From contig MU863959.1 of the NCBI GenBank assembly GCA_033296885.1, positions 62,001 to 126,000 of the forward strand: a stretch of DNA of 64,000 nt, written 5' to 3'. The DNA comes from Triangularia verruculosa. Lineage: Eukaryota > Ascomycota > Sordariomycetes > Sordariales > Podosporaceae. The translations under genes and the position numbers were made by a program. A model generated the notes under the pieces. The model was not told the DNA's origin. It did no database searches and saw nothing but the letters and a program-made list of their open reading frames with translations. This document shows positions 53,725 through 64,000 of this stretch, piece by piece. Within the stretch, counting starts at the first letter, position 1, and every line of letters starts with the position of its first letter.

Positions 53725-56026
53725 CTTCAGGTTGTAAGTGTCTCAAGGGCAAGCTGGATGTGTTTGCAGAGCATTCCCGATATTGCTCTTGGCATCGATT
53801 AGGCTTGCGGCAGTGGGAGAAGTTGAGGCGCCTGTTATAGGGTTATGATCAGGGGAGACGGCAGATCCCGGGTATGAAATGACGAATGTTCGCCGATGAG
53901 AATCGAGGTGGTCAAAGAGAATGAATGTTCAGAAGAGACGGGCCAAGCAAACAAAAGACGCCACCACGTGTTGATACCGAACCGCTACCATGCCGTCCAA
54001 CCGTCTATCCATTGCAAAAGAGCAACAAGAATGCTTTTAAAGTGAGAGGGAAAGGTTCCAATATGTTCAACAGGAACACAGTCGAGCAGTCCTGGAGCTG
54101 TTACAAAGATCCAGTGCGAGCTCCATGGGGGGAATCGGGATGTGCTCCGTGGGACAGCAGAGGGGCAGCAACATACAATAAAGCCGTGGTGCCCCCCAAA
54201 CCTGGCATTATCATTACGCTGACCACCAGGAACAAGAACCCTGAGCCTGGAGACAGGGGAAACTCGCCATTGCATTGGATGCCTGAGCTGACCAAGGTCT
54301 CGTTGGTGGCCGCGTGAAACTCGTACCGCAGATCTATGGACGGGGAGAGGCAGGAGGCTAGCGGAAGAAGCGAAGCAGAAGCCAGCCCGGGAGACGTGCA
54401 ACGGTGGATTTCTTTTTTGGAGAGTGGGAGCATGCAGTTTGCTACAGCATTGCAATGTTCGTGCTGCACGTGGTATCCGGTTGCACAGCAGGCCAGCTGA
54501 GCGAACCAGCGGCTGCAACCTGCCGTTGAGGAAAAAGAACTCTCCGATGAGGCGCCGGTATGGAAATGAGTCTGGGAAGGGAAGGTCGGCCGAGGCCGTG
54601 AACTGGACGGAGTAGTCGTAGGATACGAAGGCGAAGGCAAGAGCTGTTGCTGTCTGAAAGGGCGATGTTGAGCCAGCGGGAAGGGTAGACCCGCGGCCGC
54701 ATGGGATGGAAAGGTACTGGAAGCAATGGAGTTTCGGCGGTAGAGAAAATAATCGCACGTGGCACTGGTCGATCGGCATTTACCTTTGTCTATCGTGAGC
54801 CGAAATGGACAACCCCCGTTCCTCCCGAATCATCATCTATCGTCACTCTTTGTTCAAGTTCCCGGAGAATAAACCCCGAGCGAAAACCTTCTACCCCCGC
54901 GCAGCATCCGTTGACCCAATACCAAAAGCAAGCAATGGGTGCTAAGCTCATCTGCCAGCGGCGGAAGGCACGTCACCAAGTCTTTTCCCTCACGTCGGCA
55001 AGGGATGACAGGTCGTTGCCTGCTTATTACTGAAGAGCTATGCATCACGCACGTGCTTGGGAGGGCCGTCTCATCTGGAGTCAGCGTGGCTGAACGTTTG
55101 CTGTGGCCAAGTTCAAGTGCGCAACTTGGCCATGTCGCGAGGAAAAGTGCGCTGAATAATGATTCGCTTATCTGCAGGGTTCATGGGATTCCCGTTTAGG
55201 GAACACCCAACCCACATCACCCCCCCGAGCCTCCCCAGTTGTTACACTACATGCGCTATCGAATGCGACGAGAAAGCTATTGGCTTCCAGCCTCGAGAAA
55301 ATTCCGCGCGGCTGACGTTGCATTTTGGCAGTTCATGACAACTTTCACATCTCTGCCAGTCCTCAGCAACAAAGACGAACCCCTGGAACTCCCGAACATG
55401 GAGGGTTGCATTTTGCCGATCACGACCAAGCTGGGCCGGGAAGCTTCACAATATAATGGAATGTGGTTCTTGGCAGCAAGCCACTCAGCGCAACGCAGTC
55501 AGCTTTCGCACGTTGCCAAATGCCTCCCTTTTAATCCCCTGAGTGTATAGTCGTGCCGTCTTATCGTTGGTCAGAATAAAGTCGGTAAGATGCCATCTGC
55601 CTATCGGATGCGCTGTCGAGGGCATCCGACTATGCAGTTGGCTCTTTGACTGGCATCCCGTCTGGGGTCCGGCTGCAACCCTCCTAACTGGTAACAGGGA
55701 CATGTTCCCGCTTCAAGGGTGCATGCCGCGAGAAATTCCTTCGCGTGGTGGTTTGCTGGCTGTTCCTAAGGATAATCTTCAGCTGTGAGCGGGGTCAGGT
55801 ATGAGGGGGTTCCTGGCGTGATCGCTATAATCATATACGGCACTGCACATATCCACCTGTTCAAACAGCAACCTTTCTTTTCGCATTTCTATAGGAACGG
55901 CGCAGATACGTACCTGCAGGGAGAGGCCGAGATATCCGAATTGGTAACCAGGGAATAACCTTCAAGGAAGGCAAATATCCTCTGGCATACACCGAGATCC
56001 CTTCTGGGGAACTCGAATCCTTCACC
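53725..56026. other. Large region without a confidently assigned gene
   Basis: About 2.3 kb. Two long minus-strand frames overlap out of phase at 53985-54779 (264 aa) and 54101-54640 (180 aa). Neither shows a conserved motif and both are Ser/Pro/Leu-rich. The rest contains no recognisable feature. Confidence 0.35.
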
Positions 56027-57947
56027 ATGGAAAACGTCGATCTCGTGGTCATCGGCGCAGGTATATATGCCACAACCCGCTGCACGTTGTCGCCTGTCAT
56101 TAACCGCATTACACAGGCATTGCCGGCCTCACCGCTGCCAAAGCGTACCATCAACTCCATAATGGCAAGACCATCACCATCCTGGACGACAAGGAAAGTG
56201 TTGGCGGAGTCTGGGCCAAGAGCCGGATATATCCCGAACTCAGAACCAACAACATGCTGGGAACTTACCAGTTTCCAGACTTTCCCATGACCACAGAGGA
56301 GTTCGGGGTCAAACCTGGAGATCACATCCCTGGCATTGTCGTGCACGAGTACTTGGCGAGATATGCCGAAAAGTTTGGCATCGCTGACAAGATCCGCTTT
56401 GAACACAAGGTCGTAACGGCCGAACATCAAGAGGGGTGGGACGGTGGTTGGATGCTGACTGTCGAGCATGGCGGCGAGACAAGCCTGATCTTTGCGAAGA
56501 AGCTGATTGTCGCTACCGGATTGACTGCTGAGCCGTTCTTGCCTCACATTGACGGACAGGAAGAGTTCGGCGCGCCCTTGTTCCACGGCGCAAACCTTCT
56601 TCAGCACGTAGATACCCTGAAGACGACACATCGGGTGACGGTCTTTGGTGGGAGTAAGTCGGCTTGGGACGCCGTGTATGCCTATGGCACCAGAGGCATC
56701 CAGGTCGACTGGGTGATTCGAGAAAGCGGCCATGGTGCTGTGTGGATGTCACCAGCTTATGTGACACCATTGAAGAAGTGGCTGGAGAAACTCGTCAGTA
56801 GGTGGCATCCACTCACAACACAAGAACTCCTCCGTATGATGGCGTACTAACCTTGTGCCTCGAAGACACCCGCATGCTCACATGGTTCAGTCCCTGCATC
56901 TGGGGCTTTGCGGACGGCTACAATACTCTCCGCAACTTCTACCACGGTACCGCCCTCGGCCGAGCCATCACCAACATCTTCTGGACCGTCCTGGGCAACG
57001 ACGTCATCACGCTCAACAAATATGACTCCCACCCCGAGCTCAAAAAGATCAAACCATGGAGCCACCCCATGTTCACCGCCTCCTCATTCTCCATCTACAA
57101 CTACCCCACGAGCTTCTGGGACCTCTTGACGAAAGGCCCAGTGAAAGTCCACATCGCAGACATCACCGGCCTGTCTCACAAAAAGGTGCATCTATCCGAC
57201 GGTACACAGCTTCCGGCCGATGCGTTGTGCTGTGCCACGGGATGGAAGCACGTGCCACCTGTCAAGTTCCTGCCCGAGGGAATTGACGTCGAGGTCGGGC
57301 TCCCTCACACACCCAGCAAGGCAAAGCTATTCACCAAGGAAGCTGTCGAAAAGGCTGACGAGGAAATCCTGGAAAGGTTTCCGAGGCTGAAGGACCAGCC
57401 GGTGCAAAACCCCAACTTGAAGCCTCTGTTGGGCACGAAGGGATTGTCGACAACGGATAAGATCAATCCTTCGACGCCGCTGACGCCGTGGACACTGTAC
57501 CGGTTTATGGTGCCGGCTTCGGCGAAGTTCATGCAGACGAGGGATATTGCCTTTGCCGGGATCTGCATGAACTTCAGCACGATGATTATGGCGCATATTC
57601 AGGGGTTGTGGATTGCGGCGTACTTTGCAGATCAGTTGCCTGTGAAGACGATTCCGCCGGTTGACGGGAAAAGAGATCGGAAAGGGAAAGCGAAGACGCT
57701 GGAGGAGGTCCAGCACGAGACTATATTGCATGCTCGCTTTGGGAAGTGGAGGTATCCTGCCGGGAAGGGGGCCTTGGTGCCAGATTTTGTATTTGACGCG
57801 GTTCCGTACTTGGATTTGATGGTAGGGGACATGGGGTTGAAGGTTCATCGCAAGCCCGGTTGGTTGAAGGAGGCGACGGAGCCGTATGGTCCGGAGGATT
57901 ACGAGGACTTGATGTCAGAGTGGGTAGAGGCTGTTGAAAAGAAGTGA
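56027..57947 (+). CDS. Flavin-containing monooxygenase (FMO/BVMO-like)
   Basis: FAD- and NADPH-dependent monooxygenase that oxygenates small nucleophiles or carbonyl compounds. Predicted 598 aa; exons 56027-56060, 56117-56797 and 56866-57947. The FAD motif VVIGAGIAGLTAAKAYH is completed across intron 1. The NADPH-binding motif VTVFGGSKSAWDAVYAYG follows. An FMO-identifying-like stretch, FHGANLLQHVDTL, precedes it. The ATG at 56027 (MENVDLVVIGAG) is at the expected distance. Intron 2 uses GTAGGT with a TACTAACC branch and a GAAG acceptor. The C-terminal half includes ALCCATGWKHVPPVKFL, the second family ATG motif. Alone in its neighbourhood, so no pathway can be inferred. Confidence 0.93.
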
Positions 57948-58988
57948 ACATGGTGGTAACGTGTTTTTGTTGGGATGTATATAGCTTCAACAATTCATTC
58001 TTGCCGCCATGGTCATGGTCTTGTTGTAAATGTCGCTCTAAGGTCCGTGTCGGAAACGGTGTAGATAGTCTGGAGAAAAGCTGAAATCAAGATGGTAAAT
58101 ATCGCCCTCAGTATCCCATCGTTGTTGTCTTGTCGAGGCAGGAGGTGAAACTCGGTGACCGTTGAAGTTAAATTAGAGTGTGTGGATGCTAACAAGCGTC
58201 GTGGGTCAATGTGTGGGTTTTGTGGAGGTGGGGACTTCAGCTTGGTTTATGGAGACGGGGCGGGTGTCTTCAGGGTTGCCATCATATCTGCGACGGCTAT
58301 ACAAGAAGTTGTCAAAGACCGTATAGAGGTAGCGAAAACATGAAGAGTCGATATCTTATCGTAGTGAATGCATTACTGCTTTGAGAAATAAAAAGGGGAA
58401 GGAGGTAGGTACCAAAGGTCCTCAGCCGTCGGTGGCCGTAACACCGCTCATTTACCATGTAGCTATATTGTAAAACGCCTTTGATAAATAACACTGAATA
58501 AACCATGCGGCCATCCCTGGGCGCAGAGGCTGTCTCCCAAATCAAGCCCCAAGCACAGCCTGAAGCCGACATGAAGTCGGCGCATGCGAGCCTGAGAGTG
58601 AAAGTTGGCGATCTTGATCCAAACCACAGCTTTGAGAAAGGTTTTTTACGCTTGGTGGATGGGATAGAAGCTTCCACCATCCAACCATCAGTGCCACAAA
58701 GTATCTGCTTAGGTGGCCTGTTGGGCCCTCAATCATCTTCAGAGCATAAGTTTTAAGCTTTTTCATAAGCTTTTTTTGCTCCCGTCCTTGCCTTTCGTTT
58801 TCTCTTTAAGGCAAGCATCTCGCCCCATTTCTCTGCCTCTCAATTCTTTTCCCATTGCACATTTCCACTTAACCACCAAGTCACATATCTAAGTACCCAT
58901 CACATCGCCATCACGACAACAATTTTCCTTGACATCTCAACGACCATTCTTTCAGGTTGTCCATTTGCCACCTCTATATCCTTGCATA
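57948..58988. other. Intergenic
   Basis: About 1 kb; no gene. A GAGGTAGGTACC motif lies at about 58403. Confidence 0.35.
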
Positions 58989-60058
58989 ATGGAGGACACA
59001 ACTGTCTGTTGTCCTGAAGATTCGCTCTTCGGTCTCATTGGCCACGCTCAACTGCCCGAGGAGTACCGTTCGGCTTTCCTCCCATAGGATCTCATCCTCT
59101 TCAAGCATGGTCTCGCCCGTCCTGCCAACGATTCCATCGACAAAGACGACGCTCGCGGCAACAAGCACGAGGAAGAAGATGATGCGCCATTCAGAGGCCT
59201 AACACCGACATGCCACTGGTGCAAGGTCGAAATTCATATGCGCTTTCTTGCATTTCTCTTGATCAAAATGCCAATCATAGCCATGGCAATCATATCCAGG
59301 GGTTTGTGGCGACTAGAATTAGTCACCAGGTTCTGCTTTTGGTACCCTGTGGCACTTTTCCTGGCCATGCTTTTGGATGCCACACATCCGCGTCCGTTCT
59401 GGTCCAAGAAGGATTGCGTGGCTGAGAATGGGCAGCATCACATCGATACCCTGGCCAATTATATCCCTACCGGTAGACCACAATGGCGGGCCAGACTCTT
59501 GGAGCTGTGCGGGTCCTGGCTCAGGTTTTGTTTCGTTTTTTCGTTGCAAGAAGAGATGGCAAGACTTGGGGTGCCATTTTGGCGGCCGGGTCCAAGAAAG
59601 GATGTCCTGCTTGAGCACGGGTGGATCACGTCGAGGTTGGAGAAGACCCCAGCATTTTGCCACGGCTGGGGACGCTTGGGAGGTTTTGTGAATACATTGC
59701 ATGAGGCATATCGGGACTCTACCAGGGCGAATGCTGCGGCAAGAGCTTGTGCTCAGTTGGAGAAGCAGGGGATGTTGGTACCAGCGAAGGTCCGGTATGG
59801 GGAAGTTGAAGACGGTGAGAAGGGTATCGAGGTGACTGCTTATAAGATTGACGGGTTGCGGAAGGACGCACATGACTTCAAGTGGCTACCTTGGTACGCG
59901 GCATGCAATATTGGGGATCGGAGACTTTGCAACCCCTCGAGCGTCGGGAGGCTGTGACTAGCGAGGTTGAGGCAGCCAGGTTAGAGGAAAAGTTGTCATC
60001 GTTCCTGTCTCGCAGTCTGATTAGACTGCCATGCAAGCTCGGAAATCGTGCTGGGTAA
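58989..60058 (+). pseudogene. Decayed fungal gene of unknown family (in-frame stop and frameshift)
   Basis: One frame runs from ATG 58989 (MEDTTVCCPEDSLFGLIGHA) to a TGA at 59955-59957. It is broken by a TAG at 59085-59087 where a Gln codon (CAG) would fit. A hydrophobic segment lies at LVTRFCFWYPVALFLAMLL. Later it reads RARLLELCGSWLRFCFVFSL and RKDVLLEHGWITSRLEKTP. Near 59905-59930 the coding signal moves to another frame, which continues QPLERREAVTSEVEAARLEE and stops at 60056-60058. One point mutation and one indel thus separate it from a single about 355-residue protein. Family not recognised. An expressed shorter protein from ATG 59238 cannot be excluded. Confidence 0.5.
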
Positions 60059-60378
60059 TCTCACCCCCGCAAAACAGGAATGGGTGGCCGGTCGTTTTTG
60101 GGAAAGGTAATGGGGACTTAAATGCTAAATGAAGGGTGCAGTTTATCATTTTCTTATAGACACAAAAGACAGGCATTTTGGTGTGGAAGTGATTGCGCCC
60201 GTGACTCAAGTATCTGCACAGGCATCATTGCTGCCACAATCATCTAGCAACACCTTGCACCAACGTCCATTATTTCACACAGACCTGTCAAAGATGTCAT
60301 TATGTCCCCATCTGCATTTGCCTGTGTCTCTTGGAAGCTGAGGCGAATCACATTAAGAGGGAGGTACTAGGTCGTTTG
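60059..60378. other. Intergenic
   Basis: About 320 bp before MITE copy 5; no feature. Confidence 0.3.
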
Positions 60379-60383
60379 GACGC

Positions 60384-60620
60384 CACGCCGTAGACAAAAT
60401 AATCAGTATTGCAAGCCAGGAGAGTCACACCTTGAGAATAGTAGAAAAGGCCTATTAATTATCTTCTTAGGGCTTATTACTATCTTTTAATACGTTAAGA
60501 GTATCTTTTAATGTATTCTCGATACCTTTTAAGGCCTGTTAACTATCTTTTACAGCCTATCAATTATCTGTAAATACTGCATTCCCACTTCGCAGTGCCA
60601 GTTTTTTAGTTCAGGACATG
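60384..60620. mobile_element. MITE copy 5 (237 bp)
   Basis: Begins CACGCCGTAGACAAAATAAT and ends TTTTAGTTCAGGACATG, the most mutated ends of the five. Perfect 5-bp duplication GACGC at 60379-60383 and 60621-60625. Confidence 0.9.
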
Positions 60621-60625
60621 GACGC

Positions 60626-61043
60626 CAATGGTTGCAAATTGTTTACATGCACGGACCATCTGTCAGGGGAACATCACCAGGCACCACCTGGTATCTTAGA
60701 AATCATGTGTCAAGGGGACTAGCGAAAGATCAATATGCGACAATCTGATGGAAATTCAGGAAGATCGAGAGGCCCCTAATCATATTCAGTTCTCATCCTT
60801 TATACACTGATGATGCCTTGTCGCATGTTGGTTGCACTGCTGCCGACAACTGGACCCTATAAGGCTGGCAGCAATCGTCCTGGCTTCTTCTCATCTTTTC
60901 TCAAGATCCGTCTGTGGTTCGAAAGCTCCAGGGGCAAATGTGACTATTGCTATAAAGTAACTGCTTCCCAAGGCGGAAACGAGAGAAAATGGCATTTGAG
61001 TGTGGCAAAAATCCCCATGGGATACAGGGGGTAGTAGGCTACC
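60626..61043. other. Intergenic
   Basis: No supported feature. Confidence 0.3.
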
Positions 61044-61666
61044 TTACCTTATACTGAGAACCTCCCAAGGATGGAGCACCGATTGCACCTTTCCCTTCAC
61101 CTTGGTGATATCGGTCCACTGCCTGTACTTCCAAAGCCCTCTCGGGTGGAGCGGTGGCCTGAGTGTCCACGCGGTAAGTGCTGGGTATTTGTTTGGATCG
61201 TCAATGTATGACCCTTTGGGAAACGCGCTCCGGATGTGGTACATCTCCACCAGTTCTGCCACAGAACAGTCCTTGCCATCCACCTGAAAGCTCATGTCTC
61301 CCATGTTCTCGTTGTAATGCTCCAAATTTTTCAGAATCGCGTACCATATGATTGCCACCGCCTGGAAGGTTTCATGGTCAACCATGTCTTCAAGGGCGAG
61401 ACCGTCTTTTGTTTTCATCCTCAATGCGATTTGCTTGGCGCATTTGTCAAGCCATTTGATAGCGCGCATGCCAACGACACGCAAAAGGTGAGCATGTATA
61501 AGGTAGGTAACCTCCATGCCTAAGACATAGGTGTCCGCGCGACTCTCTAGGTAAGGTAGGGAGTTCTCGCGCGCAGCTCTCCATGTGAACGTCACTCAAA
61601 GATGGTGACATCCTCCAAATAAGGCTTCTGTTGCTCCTTGACAAGCACCATCGACGATGTGTGCAT
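61044..61666 (-). pseudogene. BTB-like gene fragment, frameshifted
   Basis: The upstream frame (from 61666, MHTSSMVLVKEQQKPYLEDV then TIFE) runs into TGA at about 61591. The following frame continues FTWRAARENSLPYLESRADT, then YVLGMEVTYLIHAHLLRVVG and MRAIKWLDKCAKQIA to a stop at 61044. The order (D.xIFE, F.W......LPYLE, then a helical LG.E..YLI...LL..V.MRA) resembles the second half of fungal BTB/POZ domains that appear in large, quickly evolving families. The first half (the usual DF..V strand) is not visible. One indel near 61590 would account for the break. Confidence 0.4.
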
Positions 61667-63554
61667 CTCTGGAGCTCCCGAGGGAGCTTGGACATGTTGC
61701 CAGGAGCTTTGACCAACTGGGAATTGATTCCATCTTCACCCCTCCACTCTCGCCTTTTCCCTTACTTTCTTTTCGAGCTGTTGAGAGCTTCCCTTTTTTC
61801 CCTTGTCGCCTGTTGTGTGTCTTTTCGCCATTCTCGTACGTATCCCCATATCTTCACTGATTCCTTCATTAAGAAAATGGATCTCTTCCATGTTTTGATC
61901 TTTCTTTCGTCGGATTGGGATTTTGCCAAGGGAGTCGCTCGCTGCCTTGTCGTTGACAATGGCGAGGGCGCCGATTTCGCCTACCGGACCCTCAGAATGA
62001 AAGATCTGGCATGCTAATATGATTAAATACCTAGAAATTATTGAAGAAACTTTTTCCCGCTTGCCTGGTCTCTGTAGGTCATACAATCCTGGACGCTTCT
62101 CGTCAAATGCGAATCCCATTATTTGGATCGGGCACTGATAACATTGCAAAGCTTCACCCTGTCACCCGCTTCGGCTCCTCTCTTTCCGTATGTACCCAAT
62201 GAATACCGAAGACTTTGTTGTTTCGATAGCTTGGACGAGAAACAGTCACTGACTGTTGTACGACTTGCAGACAGCTTGGCCGCCAACGGTTTCTTCGTTT
62301 TCTTTCGGTAAGTAGCACCACATTTCCCTTGGAATACTCGGTGTAGTTTATCTTCTTTTTGGCTCTGTTCTTGCCAGAGGCCTTTCCAACCTGGTTTAGA
62401 TCCGTCGTTGACCTCGGTTTGCAGTCCAGATACCAAACGACTGTGCTCGTCGCTCTTCCAAGCCCGTTCGGTAAGTACGAAGATCCGAAGGCTAGGTTTC
62501 CAACCTCATCATCTGGAACCTTTCTACCGAACAAGGGGCTAACCGTCTGAGATTAATAGGATCAACCCTATCCGCTTCTGCCGGTGAGAAGATCCCCCCA
62601 TTCGCGATTTTTAACGATCTATTATATATCACTAGCCCCAGATGAACCGTCAAATAGGCTTCGTGAGAACTGGCCGGAAGAGAAAGGACATATGTGCTAA
62701 CATCGTCATCCTGAAAAGTTTGAATAACGCCATTTTCCTCCTTTTGTTTGGTAAGTAATCGTTTGAGAGATGTTTTCGAGCTTCGGCCAGCCTCTAACGG
62801 TAGTCCTAGCACATAATCACGACCATCAGTGTGTCTCTTTCCTTCTTTCTTCCGGTATGAACACCATCCAGTTTTGTCCTACAAGATGGAACAATGGTTG
62901 ACTGTTGTCTGTACCACAGAACAACATCATACCAGCCGACTTTTCTCTCGTCGTCACTCGGTAAGTAGGGCTTCAGACTTGTCGTGTTCGTCAAAAGTGC
63001 ATGCTTGGTGCTGACAACTGGTAGATACAATCAACCTTCGGCTCGGACGCTTCTTCTCCTGTAGGGAAAACGAGTTGGTTCAGCGTAGTGGTTTTCAGAT
63101 TAGGACGACTAATTCTTTCCTTCGTCCAGACTTTATCACCACTCCACCGCCGTTCTGCCCTGGTCTCGGTTTCTTCCCGTCCGTTTTCTCCGTTGCGTAC
63201 CTATGTACAGCTGGCAAGCCGTGTGTTGAGATTGTGAGAACGCGATGACAAGACCATCGGCTGACTGTTGGCGACATACAGGATATCACAGCCGGCACGA
63301 CTCTCCCCTTTTTGTAAGCGTTATGCCCTAAATCTTGGTTGGACGCCTTGTGCTGACAGCGGCATTAGAACAAAAATACCCAACAACAGCGACCCGTCCC
63401 CGTCGTGGTTGTTTAATTTTTTCTTTTGGTAGACTTCGTCCCAGTATGTATAGTCTCTGCTATTCTCCGCCCACTTGTTGCTGAGCATAGCCCAAACAAC
63501 ATTGTACCTAAGTACCTTAGTTACTCAGTTGCCTGAAAGTTGAGCTATTGTTCT
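61667..63554. other. Region rich in splice signals; probable 5' exons/UTR of the right-edge gene
   Basis: Four strong donors GGTAAGTA occur on the plus strand at about 62307, 62469, 62748 and 62959. Each is followed within 52-90 bp by a branch-like CTAAC/CTGAC and an AG (for example GCTGACA then TGGTAG for 62960-63026). Short open segments between them share an LTVV motif. A 46-residue ORF begins at ATG 61877 (MDLFHVLIFLSSDWDFAKGV). No complete coding model could be built. Confidence 0.35.
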
Positions 63555-64000
63555 ATGCTAGACCTTTTCGATGACGGGAAGAACTCAGAGAGGAGGCTGC
63601 GGGCTTTTCAAGGGGCAGTTGCTAACAGTCTTATGAACATAGAACTCTTAACCGGTTTTCACTTGTAAGTCTTAAAACGTCCAGGAGAAAGGTCTCGGTG
63701 CTGACAGTTATGCTAGTGTTAGCCAAGTAAAAATGCCCGCCCGCGAGCACTCTTTGCTGTTGGCCCAGCTGCTCCCTCGCGAGAGCATGGCTTGGGATTT
63801 CGGTGGTGAGCACGCGCTGCTGGGCTCGGGGGCTCACGACCACGCGGTCCGGTTGGTGTTGCGCGAGGAGGCCGCCGCCGACATTGGCGTGCGTGCTGAG
63901 AAGGAGAAACCGGCGGCGCAGATGTTGATGCGCCGGATGTTTGATGAGGCTGCTGTGCTCGCGGAGCAGTGCCCCCCCAAGGCCGACCCCGTCGACTTCT
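63555..64000 (+). CDS. Hypothetical protein, 3' end cut by window edge
   Basis: Exon 63555-63664 starts MLDLFDDGKNSERRLRAFQG and ends in a GTAAGTC donor. The intron has a GCTGACA branch and ends at 63716 (ATGCTAG) or 63722 (TGTTAG); both keep frame. The next exon reads REHSLLLAQLLPRESMAWDF, AVRLVLREEAAADIGVRAEK and MLMRRMFDEAAVLAEQCPPK, then leaves the window. The second exon is much richer in GC than the first and probably helical. More upstream exons may exist in 62.1-63.5 kb. Family not recognised. Confidence 0.55.

Noticed and set aside
53985..54779. Long minus-strand open frames of 264 and 180 codons
   Set aside because: They overlap out of phase, show no conserved motif, have low-complexity Ser/Pro/Leu composition and no splice model. 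Treated as chance or unresolved, not annotated as genes.
1..64000. CRISPR array, operon promoters, Shine-Dalgarno sites
   Set aside because: None seen; the window is eukaryotic, with spliced, individually promoted genes.

Overview
The window looks like nuclear DNA of a filamentous ascomycete, most likely a Sordariomycete. Genes are split by many 45-70 bp introns with GTAAGT-type donors and CTAAC/CTGAC branch points. The content is typical of that group: an AA9 lytic polysaccharide monooxygenase, a GH76 Dfg5/Dcw1 cell-wall enzyme, a LaeA-like methyltransferase, a PTH11-like receptor, a HeLo-NACHT NLR, and a Fot1/pogo transposon degraded in the RIP style. Exon boundaries below were worked out by hand from reading-frame continuity and family knowledge; there is no transcript evidence.

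Layout. 1-3.3 kb: a divergent pair for aromatic catabolism (FAD phenol hydroxylase, cut by the left edge, and a VOC extradiol dioxygenase). 4.1-5.1 kb: secreted AA9 enzyme. 6.2-10.4 kb: DHA2-type MFS pump and a small DUF7704-like membrane protein. 11.3-15.3 kb: a MITE, a single-pass membrane protein, a secreted deaminase gene with an in-frame stop, and a protein with a duplicated module. 15.8-19.6 kb: P450 and LaeA-like methyltransferase, divergent. 20.5-23.4 kb: BTB gene, a tRNA-like unit, and a CoA-disulfide-reductase/rhodanese relic split by a MITE. 23.7-31.2 kb: two membrane proteins, an ACS-type MFS permease, a MITE and the GH76 enzyme. 32.2-37.1 kb: an NLR gene split by a 1.85 kb Fot1-like element. 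38.8-44.9 kb: a small repetitive ORF, a disordered protein, a second TATA-binding-protein-like gene and a sugar transporter. 44.9-53.7 kb: MITE, F-box-like protein, guanylate kinase, GFA-domain protein, stem-loop repeats, a single-pass membrane protein and a PTH11-like receptor. 56-64 kb: a flavin monooxygenase, two decayed genes, a MITE, a region dense in splice signals and a gene cut by the right edge.

The most unusual signal is a family of five short non-autonomous elements (233-377 bp). They have about 33 bp imperfect terminal inverted repeats beginning with CAC, 5-bp target duplications (four of five perfect) and internal AT-rich subrepeats. Other points of interest are the NLR whose frame is continuous once the Fot1 copy is excluded, the divergent intronless TBP paralog, a decayed bacterial-type gene hit by a MITE, and four stem-loops that keep their pairing while their stem sequences differ.
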